DNA from: Sandaracinus amylolyticus
GTDB taxonomy: Bacteria; Myxococcota_A; Polyangia; Polyangiales; Sandaracinaceae
DNA: 64,000 bases
Assembly: GCF_021631985.1 (NCBI RefSeq)
Contig: NZ_CP070225.1
Coordinates: 1,302,001-1,366,000 of the forward strand
Direction: 5' to 3'
Part shown: piece after piece, positions 16,725 to 25,900 of the stretch
Position numbering within the stretch: position 1 is the first letter of the stretch
Layout: each line of letters opens with the position of its first letter
Notes under the pieces: generated by a model
What the model saw: the letters and a program-made list of their open reading frames with translations, nothing else
Told to the model about the DNA's origin: nothing
Databases searched by the model: none
Translations under genes and position numbers: made by a program

Positions 16725-16774
16725 CGTTCGAGCGGTCGAGGGGCACCGCTCGAACGGTCGGATCCGACCGTTCG
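16725..16774. repeat. Two mutually exclusive hairpins
   Basis: CGTTCGAGCGGT (16725-16736) pairs with ACCGCTCGAACG (16745-16756), but the last six bases of the latter also begin a perfect 24-base palindrome (16751-16774, CGAACGGTCGGA and complement). Both structures cannot form at once. A short A-run follows (GTGAAAA). It could be a terminator for the caspase-like gene or a protein-binding dyad. Confidence 0.6.
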
Positions 16775-16838
16775 TGAAAACGTGCCGAATTGTCCGAGGA
16801 TCTGCAGGATCTCGCGCACGGATTCGCGCTCGGAATCG

Positions 16839-16962
16839 GAATTTCCTCTGAGGAGAGCAGGAATGCAGGAGGGAGAGACGGAGCGAGGGGTTCGATCACG
16901 CGGCAGTGCGACGACGGAGCTCTCTCTCTCCTGAACCTCCTGCTCTCCTTAGCGGAATCTCC
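16839..16962. repeat. Long imperfect inverted repeat
   Basis: Arms of about 40 bases (16839-16880 and 16919-16962), rich in GGAGAGCAGGA/TCCTGCTCTCC, separated by about 38 bases. Pairing is nearly continuous with a few mismatches and single-base offsets. Unusual purine/pyrimidine composition for this genome. No transposase is associated. Confidence 0.55.
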
Positions 16963-16970
16963 TCTCCTCC

Positions 16971-18977
16971 TCATCCCGGGGTCCACCACACCGGCGAGGT
17001 CCACGCCCGCTCGCGGATGACGTGGCGCGCGCGATCACCGCAGCACACCGCGAGCGGATCGTCGGTGCCGACCGTCGCGCAGTCGACGCCCGACTCCGCG
17101 CACACGTAGTGGCTCCATCGGCAGGTCGGCACCTCGAGCACGCGCGCATAGACGAACGCAGGGCGCGTCGGATCGAGCTCGGTGAGCGCGTGCACCGCGC
17201 AGAGCTGATCCGATCCGCCCGCGGGCGGCGCGCACGTCGTCGCGTCGGGGCCCTCGGTGAGCTCGGTGCCCGCGACGTCGATCACGCGCTCGCGCGTCGT
17301 GCCGTCCGACTCGAGCGTGCCGATCACGATCTGGATGCGCTCGAGCGGCGCGCCCATCGGATCACGCTGCGCGGCGATCACGATCCGCGGCGTGCCCGCG
17401 CTCGGGTCGACGTTCCCGCCCATCGGCACCCCGTGGTCGTAGCCGAGCTGCGCGAGCTCGGTGCTCGCGCACGCGTCCTCGGGGATCTCCGCGCCCGCGA
17501 ACGTGCGCACCACGATGCGCGTGCCGCTCGTCGCATAGGTCTCGCGACGTCGCAGCGCCGCGAAGATCGCGTCGCGCGAGTTCTCCTCGGCCCACACCAC
17601 CGCGAGCCCGCCGGGCGACACCGTGAGGCCGCGGATCAGCACGCCGGGATCGACGTCGAGCTGCTCGCTCGCGGTGTCCTCGGAGTCACCGAGGTGCCCG
17701 CGGAAGCTCGACTCCTCGACGCCGCCCGCGAGCGACTGATGGGTGTCGGTGCTCCCGAGGAAGCCGACCTCGAACGGGTTCGCGCCGACACGCGCGCGCT
17801 CCCTCAGTCCGGTGCGCAGCGCGCCGCGCGCGAAGTCGCCGCCCGACACGCATCCGCCGAGGAACCCGATGCCGCCGCCCTCGCTGCAGCTCTCGGTGCA
17901 GTCCTCGGGATCGTCGGGCAGCCCGCGGCACACCGAGGGATGCAGCTCCTCGAAGCGACAGAGCTCGTCCTCGCTGCCCAGCGGATCGCCGCGCGTGTCG
18001 AGGCACTCCGAGCTGCCCTTGTGCTGGTAGAGCTCGATCAGCGGCTCGAGGCGCGCGCGTCGCTCGGCGTCTTCGCGATCGTAGGGCGTGCCGTCGTCGC
18101 GCACCGGCACGAACATCGAGCCTGCGCCGAGGTTGCCGTTGTGCGGGATCGCGAGCACGTCGCAGGGCGCGGTGCCCTCGGGTGTCGACTGCGCGAGACA
18201 GCCCGCTTCGAGCGCGTCCCAGAGCCGCTCCGGCGTCCACGCCTCGACGTAGCTCACCGGCAGGCGCGGCACCGATCGCGTGCGGAAGAGGACGTTGCGA
18301 TGGATGTTGTCGCCGCCCGCCGAGCCGGTCCATTCGTACGCGACGAAGCTCGTGAACGAGCACGCTTCGCTGCGATCGTAGACCTCCTCCGCGGCGTCGT
18401 TCATCTCCTGCCACACGTCGCCGAGCGCGCTGGTGCAGAGCGCGGGATCGCTCCCGCACACGCTCGGACGTCGCGGCGGCGCGAGCGCGAGCGATGCGGT
18501 GAGCTCGCCGTAGTGCCCGCCGCGCCCGCGCCCTTCGCGCCAGGTGTTGCAGGTGCGCGACGAGAAGCCCGGCGAGGTGGGATCGGTGCAGATCGAGATC
18601 TCGCCGAGGAACTCCGAGTGGTCGGTGATCGCCGCGAAGTCGAGCGGGCGGGCGAGCTGGAGCGTGCGCATCGGGCGGCCCTCGGCGTCGTAGGGCGGCA
18701 GGCCGATCGGGCGGCCGCGCGCGAAGTCGTACGCGTCGCGCGGCCCGGTGCGCACGTCGTACGCGGCGGCGTCGAACGAGCGCGCGGTGTGCACGTGCAG
18801 GTCGCCGAAGAGCGGGCGGCGCAGCGGGTCGCGCAGCGCGCAGGGTGCGCGCTCGTCGGGCAGCGCGATCAGCGCCGGACCGGCGTCGGGTGGGCCCGCG
18901 TCGTGCGTGGTGACGTCATCGTCGTCGCCGCACGCGGCGAGCGCGAGCACCAGCACCGTCGAGATCCATGTGCGCAT
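16971..18977 (-). CDS. DUF3604 family lipoprotein (PHP-like metal-dependent domain)
   Basis: 668 residues with a lipoprotein signal (LALAACG, Cys16) and an Asp/Pro linker. The DUF3604 core begins with FGDLHVHTARSFDA (metal-binding HVH at 61-63), followed by ITDHSEFLGEI, AIPHNGN, LIELYQHKGSSEC and GFLGSTDTHQSLAGG, the histidine/aspartate set of a PHP-like hydrolase. Many cysteines suggest disulphides in an exported protein. The substrate is unknown. Its ATG at 18977 overlaps the HupE stop by one base (TGATG), so it is translated with the HupE-like and parvulin genes upstream. Confidence 0.88.
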   Translation of the reverse strand: MRTWISTVLVLALAACGDDDDVTTHDAGPPDAGPALIALPDERAPCALRDPLRRPLFGDLHVHTARSFDAAAYDVRTGPRDAYDFARGRPIGLPPYDAEGRPMRTLQLARPLDFAAITDHSEFLGEISICTDPTSPGFSSRTCNTWREGRGRGGHYGELTASLALAPPRRPSVCGSDPALCTSALGDVWQEMNDAAEEVYDRSEACSFTSFVAYEWTGSAGGDNIHRNVLFRTRSVPRLPVSYVEAWTPERLWDALEAGCLAQSTPEGTAPCDVLAIPHNGNLGAGSMFVPVRDDGTPYDREDAERRARLEPLIELYQHKGSSECLDTRGDPLGSEDELCRFEELHPSVCRGLPDDPEDCTESCSEGGGIGFLGGCVSGGDFARGALRTGLRERARVGANPFEVGFLGSTDTHQSLAGGVEESSFRGHLGDSEDTASEQLDVDPGVLIRGLTVSPGGLAVVWAEENSRDAIFAALRRRETYATSGTRIVVRTFAGAEIPEDACASTELAQLGYDHGVPMGGNVDPSAGTPRIVIAAQRDPMGAPLERIQIVIGTLESDGTTRERVIDVAGTELTEGPDATTCAPPAGGSDQLCAVHALTELDPTRPAFVYARVLEVPTCRWSHYVCAESGVDCATVGTDDPLAVCCGDRARHVIRERAWTSPVWWTPG

Positions 18978-19921
18978 CACGTCCCCAGCGCGGCGAGCCG
19001 CTCGAAGAAGAAGAACGAAGCGAGCGCGCCCATCCCGAGCGCGCACGCGAGGCGCGCGCGCTCCACGCGCACCACGAGACCGATCGCGAGCACGATCGCG
19101 ACGAACCCGAGCTGACCGAGCTCCACGCCCACGTTGAAGCCGAGCAGCGCCGGCACGATCGCGTCGCGCGGCAGCCCGACCTCGGCGAGCGCGCCCGCGA
19201 ACCCGAGCCCGTGCAGCAGCCCGAGCCCACCCGCCGCGATCCACGGCGCACGGCGCACGATGGATGTGTCGTCGGGCCGCGCGACCTCGCGCGCGAGGAG
19301 GACGATCGAGAGCGCGATGCACGCCTCGACCGGCGCGGCGCGCACCGTGACGACGTCGAGCGCCGCGAGCGCGAGCGTGATGCTGTGCCCGATCGTGAAG
19401 CTCGTGATCGCCGCGATCATCGCGCGTCGCGAGCGCACCACGAGCAGGAGGCCGAGCACGAAGAGCAGGTGATCGATCCCACCCGCGATGTGCTCGACGC
19501 CGAGCCGCAGGTACGTCGTGATCCCCGTGTCGCGCGCGTCGACCCGCACCTCGCGTGTCCCGTCGTCGAGCCGTGCGCGCACGATCGAGCCATCGGCGCG
19601 CTCGATGCGCACCGCGATCTGCACGCCGGTGCCCTCCATCCCCCGCACCGCGATCGTCTCGCCCGCGAGCCCGCCACACCCGAAGCGCATCGCGCGGCTC
19701 TCGCCACCCGCGATCGCCGACACGACCTCGCCGCGCGCGACGCAGCGCGGCGGCATCACCACCTCGGCGCCGGTCGTGCGCGCCTCGGTGCCCGAGAAGC
19801 GGAACGACACGTCGACCTCACCGCGCGCGTCCTCGCGCACGTCGAGCACCCCGAACGAGAGCGGATGCGCGTGCGCCGTCGACCCGACCGCGAGGATCGC
19901 GATCACGATCGCGGCTCTCAC
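18977..19921 (-). CDS. HupE/UreJ-family membrane protein
   Basis: 314 residues from GTG 19921 (GTGA overlap with the parvulin gene stop). A signal peptide ends at AHAHPLSFG; an extracytoplasmic domain (about 20-135) precedes a seven-ish TM HupE/UreJ core with HIAGGIDHLLFVLGLLL, FTIGHSITLALAAL and LLHGLGFAGAL, whose His/Asp residues are typical of the family thought to handle nickel or other metals. Here it is linked to DUF3604 and a parvulin rather than hydrogenase or urease genes, so a nickel role is not implied by context. Confidence 0.88.
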   Translation of the reverse strand: MRAAIVIAILAVGSTAHAHPLSFGVLDVREDARGEVDVSFRFSGTEARTTGAEVVMPPRCVARGEVVSAIAGGESRAMRFGCGGLAGETIAVRGMEGTGVQIAVRIERADGSIVRARLDDGTREVRVDARDTGITTYLRLGVEHIAGGIDHLLFVLGLLLVVRSRRAMIAAITSFTIGHSITLALAALDVVTVRAAPVEACIALSIVLLAREVARPDDTSIVRRAPWIAAGGLGLLHGLGFAGALAEVGLPRDAIVPALLGFNVGVELGQLGFVAIVLAIGLVVRVERARLACALGMGALASFFFFERLAALGT

Positions 19922-20730
19922 TCGACCACCACGCCGTAGCTCGCCACGATGCGCGCGATCTCCGCCTCGACGAGCGCGGCGCGTCGCTCCTCGGTCCACG
20001 CCGCGATCACACGCGCCCGCGCCTCGTCGAGCGCCGGCATCCGCGCTTCGTCGCGCGCGATCACCCGGACCAGGTGCGCGCCGTACGTGCTCGCGATCGG
20101 CCCGATCCATCCCTGCTCGGGCGTGATCGTGATGACCGCGCGCGCGAAGGCCGGGCCCATCTCCGCGGCGATCCGCGACTCGCTCGCCGGTCCGATCGCG
20201 CGCCCGCGCACGAAGGGATCGCCGCGCTCGGTCGCGCCCGCGAGCAGCGCCGCACGCGCGTCGTCCTCGGCGCGCGCGCCTCGCACGTCGCGCGCGAACA
20301 GCACGTGCTCGAGCGTCACCCGCGCCGGCGTCCGGAGCTCGTCCTCGTGCGCGCGCATCCACGCCTCGAGCGCCGCGTCGTCGGGCTCGGGCACGTGGAC
20401 CGATCCCGCGAGCATCAGCTCGATCTTCTGCACCAGACGGCGCCGCACGATCGCGTCGCCGTCGTCGAGGCCCGCCGCGCGTGCCTCGCGCGAGAGCGCC
20501 TCGTCGCGCACGAAGTCGCGCACCAGTGCGTCCTCTTCGCGCGCATCGGGCGGGCGCCCGTGACGCTCCACGAAGCGCGCGCGCAGGCCCGCGACGAACG
20601 CATCGTCGATCACGATCGCGCGCGCTGGATCCTCGTCCCGCGCCAGCGCGCGATCGATCGCGAAGATCACCGCCCCCGCCGCGACGAACCACACCAAGGG
20701 CTCGCGCGCCCACCGCCGCCACCGCTCCAC
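19918..20730 (-). CDS. Membrane-anchored parvulin-type peptidyl-prolyl isomerase
   Basis: About 270 residues from GTG 20730, just before the N-terminal membrane segment (WAREPLVWFVAAGAVIFAI); an upstream frame to 20835 is open and cannot be excluded. A SurA/PpiD-like helical region (30-130, with FVERHGRPPDAREEDALVRDFV) leads to the parvulin core (RVTLEHVLFARD, GWIGPIASTYGAHLVRV). It probably assists folding of exported proteins. It is the first gene of the parvulin-HupE-DUF3604 operon and may be a dedicated foldase for the other two. Confidence 0.82.
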   Translation of the reverse strand: MERWRRWAREPLVWFVAAGAVIFAIDRALARDEDPARAIVIDDAFVAGLRARFVERHGRPPDAREEDALVRDFVRDEALSREARAAGLDDGDAIVRRRLVQKIELMLAGSVHVPEPDDAALEAWMRAHEDELRTPARVTLEHVLFARDVRGARAEDDARAALLAGATERGDPFVRGRAIGPASESRIAAEMGPAFARAVITITPEQGWIGPIASTYGAHLVRVIARDEARMPALDEARARVIAAWTEERRAALVEAEIARIVASYGVVVE

Positions 20731-20757
20731 GGCGGCGAGACTAACCTCAAAGACTGT

Positions 20758-20852
20758 CGAAACATCGGCTCGCCCGCCGGTCCCTACCGTGCGCGCGCTT
20801 CGCGCGCTCCCGTCCGGGACCTGCGGGACGAGCACTCCGGCAGGGACTCAGC
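20758..20852 (-). repeat. Dispersed structured element, copy A
   Basis: Read on the minus strand, about 95 bases sharing AGTCC, GGAGTGCTCG, CGGGAGCG, CGGGCGAGCCGAT and a final TTTCG with the element at 41049-41138. It contains the hairpin GCGCGC-GAA-GCGCGC and a longer pairing of GTCCCTGCC with GGTAGGGAC. It lies at the 3' end of the CarH-like gene, whose stop codon is inside it, so a terminator-like role is likely. Confidence 0.75.
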
Positions 20853-21819
20853 TCTGCGCGCGCGAGAACCGATGCGCGAGCTCGGCGTCGACCTCGTCGA
20901 AGTCGTGGAACACCCGCACCCGTCGATCCGCGCTCGCGCTCGGATGTCCCTCGGGCGCGCCGACCCACACCTCGAATTCATCCGCGAGGCTGCGCAGCTC
21001 GTCGACGCAGCGACGCGCCTCCTGGCGCTCGAGATCGCGCGCGAACCCCAGCAGCAGAACGTCCGCCCCGGCGCGCCGCACCGCACCGCGCAGCTCCGAC
21101 CACGGCACGTCGGATCCCAGATGGACCGGCACCACGCCGCGCGTCGATGCGAGCACACCTGCGATCAGCGCGCCGAGCTCGTGGTGGTGCGCCTCGGCCG
21201 CCGCGGTGACGATCCGAGGCGCGCCGGCGTCGGTCGCGCCCGCGCGCAGCAAGGTCCCGAGCAGGCTCTTGGCCTGCCCCGAGATCACGTGCTCCTGCGC
21301 GATCGACATCGCGCCGTGCTGCCATCGATCGCCGACCTCGCGCAGCATCGGCGCGACGACCTCGAGCGCCAGCTCGCGCGGGCTCGTGAGCACCGCCGTG
21401 CGTGTGAGGATCTCGTCGGCGCGCCGCAGGTCGTAGCGCTCGACCGCCTCGAGGTACGACTCGATGATCGGCCACCACCGTCCGCGCCGGCTCGCGCTCT
21501 CGCTCGGCTCGTCCTCGCGCGGCGTGCTCGAGAGCTTCTCGAGCTCGTCGTCGGGGAGCGCACCGATCTCGCCGATCGCGTGCCCGCGCGACACCGCCTC
21601 GCGCAGCAGCGTGAGCCGGCGGATCTCGCCGCTCGAGTAGCGCCGCACGTTGCCCTGCGTGCGCTCGGGCCGCACCGCGCCGTAGCGCCGCTCCCACACC
21701 CGGATCGTGTCCGCGGTGAGCCCCGTCAGGCGTGTCACCACGCGCATCGGGTACGTCGCGGCACCTTCGCGATCCTCGTTGCTCACCGGCCTCAGGCGAC
21801 GTCCGTCACGGCTCGACAC
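20848..21819 (-). CDS. CarH/LitR-like MerR regulator with B12-binding module
   Basis: 323 residues. The N-terminal MerR-type HTH (about 22-95, MRVVTRLTGLTADTIRVWER) is followed by the helical cap and cobalamin domain. The cap motif W-x9-E-H is exact (W166, E176, H177 in WQHGAMSIAQEH). The lower-ligand region reads HHHELG (His213 as H-x-x-G), with the acidic residue of the usual E/DxHxxG replaced by His. Family members use adenosylcobalamin as a light sensor: they bind DNA in the dark and release it in light. The start GTG 21819 has GAGGAGGG just upstream. The probable target lies in the divergent gap 21820-22089. Confidence 0.87.
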   Translation of the reverse strand: MSSRDGRRLRPVSNEDREGAATYPMRVVTRLTGLTADTIRVWERRYGAVRPERTQGNVRRYSSGEIRRLTLLREAVSRGHAIGEIGALPDDELEKLSSTPREDEPSESASRRGRWWPIIESYLEAVERYDLRRADEILTRTAVLTSPRELALEVVAPMLREVGDRWQHGAMSIAQEHVISGQAKSLLGTLLRAGATDAGAPRIVTAAAEAHHHELGALIAGVLASTRGVVPVHLGSDVPWSELRGAVRRAGADVLLLGFARDLERQEARRCVDELRSLADEFEVWVGAPEGHPSASADRRVRVFHDFDEVDAELAHRFSRAQS

Positions 21820-21998
21820 GTGCCCTCCTCGATCTCGCGCGCGCCTCGCGCACGCGCGCGACGCTGGGGTCGCTCCCACCGGCTCGTCGAGGGGAATTCG
21901 ACGACGAAGAAGACCCCTTTACACGCGCCGAGGGTCGCCCCACGGATTGTCGTAGGTCTCTCTCCCAACGTGCCATCCCAACGCAGTGCTCCGTGAGT

Positions 21999-22056
21999 GA
22001 GCTCCGTCGCCGCGCTCGCAAACCCTTCCGAGCGCGGCGGCGGAGCTCTGTTTTTT
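21999..22056 (+). terminator. Strong intrinsic terminator in front of the metalloprotease gene
   Basis: A 20-base stem (21999-22018 with 22029-22048, one G-U pair) with a 10-base loop and a T6 tract at 22051-22056. It is oriented on the plus strand, 33 bases before the ATG at 22090, with no plus-strand gene upstream. Either it ends a small RNA or it is an attenuator in the leader of the protease gene. Confidence 0.88.
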
Positions 22057-22089
22057 CGCCTGCGCGTCGCGATCCATAGTCGGCTCACC

Positions 22090-22905
22090 ATGAGCCGACT
22101 CCGCGTGCTCGCTGCGATGCTGCTGATGGCGTGTGATCCAGGTCCAGCGCCCGCGTCGATCGGGCTCACGTGCGCGATGCTCGACGAGGCACCGACGTTG
22201 GTCGATCTCGATCTGCGCTTCGCGACCGCCGACGACGCGCGCGACTACCTCGAGCACGGCTCGGGCGAGACGCCACGCGAGCACCTGATCGTCGCGACCG
22301 ACGGACCTTCGATCGCGACCCTGCCGCTCGAGGTCCGCGACGACCTCACGTACTGCGTGAGCGACGAGCTCGGCGCGTCGCGCGACGCCGTGATCGCGGC
22401 GACCGAGCGCGCGGCCGCGATGTGGGCATCGGTCGCGGACGTCCGCTTCCGCTTCGTCACACCCGCGCGCTGCGCGGAGCGCGGCGTCGACGCGCACCTC
22501 GTGATCATCCCCGAGTGCGGCGCGTCGCGCGTCGTCGCGAACGCGATGTTGCCGTGGCGCTCGGGGCGCGAGGGCCAGGAGCTCGCGATCAACACCTGCT
22601 ACTGGGATCACGACGCGATCATCGCGAGCGAGGACGCGCTCGCGCGCACGTTGCTGCACGAGCTCGGGCACGTGCTCGGCCTCGTGCACGCGTGGAACAC
22701 CGCGGACTACGTCGGCCCGTGCGAGTGCGCGAGCTCGACGTCGTTCCTCGCGCTCGCGCCCTACGATCCCGCGTCGATCATGAACTACCCGGACTGCGGC
22801 GCGACGTGGTCGCTCTTCGATCCGCCCGCGCTGAGCGACGCGGATCGAGCTGGCGCCGAGGAGCTCTACTGCGCTCCCGGTGCCGGCCCGCCTCCCTGTG
22901 ATTGA
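22090..22905 (+). CDS. Matrixin-like zinc metalloprotease lipoprotein
   Basis: 271 residues, starting at ATG 22090 with a lipoprotein signal (AAMLLMAC). The extended zinc motif HELGHVLGLVH is complete, and a Met-turn-like IMNYPDC follows about 55 residues later, typical of metzincins of the matrixin type. Several cysteine pairs suggest an exported disulphide-bonded enzyme. There is no obvious propeptide cysteine switch. An orphan terminator sits in its leader, so expression may be controlled by attenuation. Its TGA directly abuts the stop of the convergent pyruvate carboxylase (TGATCA). Confidence 0.87.
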   Translation: MSRLRVLAAMLLMACDPGPAPASIGLTCAMLDEAPTLVDLDLRFATADDARDYLEHGSGETPREHLIVATDGPSIATLPLEVRDDLTYCVSDELGASRDAVIAATERAAAMWASVADVRFRFVTPARCAERGVDAHLVIIPECGASRVVANAMLPWRSGREGQELAINTCYWDHDAIIASEDALARTLLHELGHVLGLVHAWNTADYVGPCECASSTSFLALAPYDPASIMNYPDCGATWSLFDPPALSDADRAGAEELYCAPGAGPPPCD

Positions 22906-25900
22906 TCAGGCTTGGGCGACCGCGGCTTCGACGACCTGCACCTCGACCAGCAGATCGCCCGCCTTGAGCGCGTCGTCCTTCGCGACCGCGACGCGCTTCA
23001 CGACGCCACTCACCGGCGACGCGACCACGGTCTCCATCTTCATCGCCGAGAGCACGACGAGGGGATCGCCCTTCGCGATCTTCGCGCCCGCGGTCACGCG
23101 CACGTCGACCACCGAGCCCGGCATCGGCGCGCCGACCGATCCCGGATCGCTCGTGCTCGCGCGCTCGCGCTGCTTGGTCGCGGTCTTCGCCGAACGATCG
23201 ACGACGCTGATCGCGCGCGGCTGACCGTTGAGCTCGAAGAACACGCGGCGATTGCCCTCGTCGTCGAGCTCGCCCACCGCGCGCAGCACCACGACCAGCG
23301 TCTTGCCGCGCTCGATGTCGAAGTGGAGCTCCTCGCCCTTCTGCAGCGGCGCGAGGAAGTGGCGCGTCGGGAGCACCGACACGTCGCCGTTCTTCGTGCG
23401 GAAGCGGCGGTACTCGCGGAAGACCTGGGGGTACATCGCGGCGCTCATCACGTCGTGATCGCGGATCGCGACGTCGCCGTGCTCTTCGACGAGCGACTTC
23501 TTGAGCGCGTCGAGATCGAGCGGCGCCAGCGTCGCGCCCGGGCGCTCGTCGATCGGCTTGCGACCGCGCAGCACCTTCGTTCGCAGCGGCTCGGGGAACC
23601 CGCCGTGGGGCTGACCGAGACGGCCCTCGAGGAACTCGACGACGCTGGTCGGGAACGAGAGCGTGTCCGCCTGCTCCTCGACCATCTTCGCGTCGAGATC
23701 GTTCTGCACCATGAACTGCGCGAGGTCGCCGACGACCTTGCTGCTCGGCGTGACCTTGATGATGTCGCCGAGCAGGTGGTTCGCCTCGCGATACGCGCGC
23801 TTGATCGAGGTCCAGCGATCGCCGAGCCCGTTCTGCTGCGCCTGGAAGAGCAGGTTGGTGTACTGCCCGCCCGGCATCTCGTGCTCGTAGAGATCGGGCG
23901 CGTAGCCGGTCTGTCCGCTCTCGAACGGCGCGTAGAGCGAGCGCGTCTGCTCCCAGTAGCCGTTGAGCTTGCGGATCGAGTCGGTGGTGAGCGAGGTGTC
24001 GCGCGTCGTGCCCGCGAGCGCCGCGACCACCGCGCTCATCGTCGGCTGGGAGGTGAGGCCGGCCATCGCGGGGAGCGCGAGATCGACCACGTCCGCATCG
24101 GCCTCGGCGCACGCGATCATCGACGCGACGCCGGTGCCCGCGGTGTCGTGCGTGTGCACGTGGATCGGCAGCTCGGGATACGCGCGGCGCAGCGCGCCGA
24201 CGAGCATCGACGCGGCGCGCGGCTTGAGCAGGCCCGCCATGTCCTTGATCGACAGGACGTGGATGCCGAGCTTCACGAGCTCGCCCGCGAGGTCCACGTA
24301 GTATTGCAGCGAGTACTTCTTGCGCGTGGGATCGCTGACGTCGCCCGTGTAGCAGATCGCCGCCTCGATCACGCCGCCCGCACTGCCGACCGCGTCGATG
24401 CCGAGCTTCATGTTCTCGACGTAGTTGAGCGAGTCGAAGATGCGGAAGACGTCGACGCCCTTGTCCTTCGCCATCTTCGCGAAGGCGTGCACGACGTTGT
24501 CGGGATAGCTCGTGTAGCCGACCGCGTTCGCGCCGCGGAAGAGCATCTGGAACGGGATGTTCGGCACCGCGTCGCGCAGCCGCTCGAGGCGATCCCACGG
24601 GCACTCGTGGAGGAAGCGCAGCGACACGTCGAACGTCGCGCCGCCCCAGCACTCCAGCGAGAAGAGCGGCGCCATCAAGCGCGCGGTCGCGGGCGCGATC
24701 GCGAGCAGATCACGGGTGCGCACGCGCGTCGCGAGCAGCGACTGGTGCGCGTCGCGCCACGTGGTGTCGGTGACGAGCAGCCCGCGATGCTTGCGCACCG
24801 CCTTCGCGAACGCGGCGGGCCCGAGGTGCACGAGGATGTCGCGCCAGCCCTGCGGCGGCGGCGACTTCAGTGCGATCTCGGGCACGACCGGCTCGATGCG
24901 CGCGGGCGGCTGCGCGCCCATGCCCGGAATGCCGGGCCCGTTGACCACGACGTCGCCGAGGTAGTGCAGCAAGCGCTGACCGCGGTTCTTGCGCAGCGGG
25001 AAGTCGAAGAGCGCGCGCGTGTCGTCGACCCACGAGGTCCACACGTTCGCCGACTCGAAGTCGGGGTGGCGCAGCACGTTCGAGAGGAACGGGATGTTCG
25101 TGCTCACGCCGCGCACGCGGAACTCGGCGAGCGCGCGCGAGAGCTTGTGCACCGCCCCCTCGAAGGTGAGCGCGTGCGCGGTGCACTTCACGAGCATCGA
25201 GTCGTAGTCGGGGCTGATCTGCGCGCCCGCGTAGCCGCTGCCCGCGTCGAGCCGGATGCCCATGCCCTCGCCGGCGCGGAACACCTCGATGCGCCCGGTG
25301 TCGGGCTGGAAGCTCTTCCGCGGATCTTCGGTCGTGACGCGGCACTGGATCGCGACGCCGCGGATCGACACCGCGTCCTGCGAGAGCCCGAGGTCCGCGA
25401 ACGTCGCGCCCCCCGCGATGCGGATCTGCGACTGCACGAGGTCGATGCCGGTCACTTCCTCGGTGACCGTGTGCTCGACCTGGATGCGCGGATTGACTTC
25501 GATGAAGTAGTGACGCCCCTCGCGATCGACGAGGAACTCGACGGTGCCCGCGTTGCGATATCCGGTCGCGCGCGCCAGCGCGACGGCGTCGCGGCACAGC
25601 GCCTCGCGCACGCCCGCCGGCAGGTTCTGCGCGGGCGCCATCTCGACGACCTTCTGGTGCCGTCGCTGCACGCTGCAGTCGCGCTCGAAGAGGTGGATCA
25701 CCTCGCCCGCCGCGTCCGCGAGGATCTGCACCTCGACGTGGCGCGGCTTGTCGACGTAGCGCTCGATGAAGACCGTGCCGTCGCCGAACGCCGCGAGCGC
25801 CTCGCTCTGCGCGCGCGAGAACGACTCCGCGAGGTCCTCCTCGCGTCGCACCACGCGCATGCCGCGACCGCCGCCGCCCATCGCGGCCTTCACGATCACC

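Larger units (their letters stand above)
16624..16970. other. Intergenic region with two inverted-repeat structures, no gene seen
   Basis: 347 bases between the convergent caspase-like gene and the DUF3604 gene. No plausible coding region. It holds a nested palindrome (16725-16774) and a long imperfect inverted repeat (16839-16962), listed separately, which may act as transcription barriers. Confidence 0.6.

Noticed and set aside
17022-19115. 697-codon plus-strand frame opposite the DUF3604 gene
   Set aside because: No recognisable motif; DUF3604 metal-binding residues are conserved on the minus strand.
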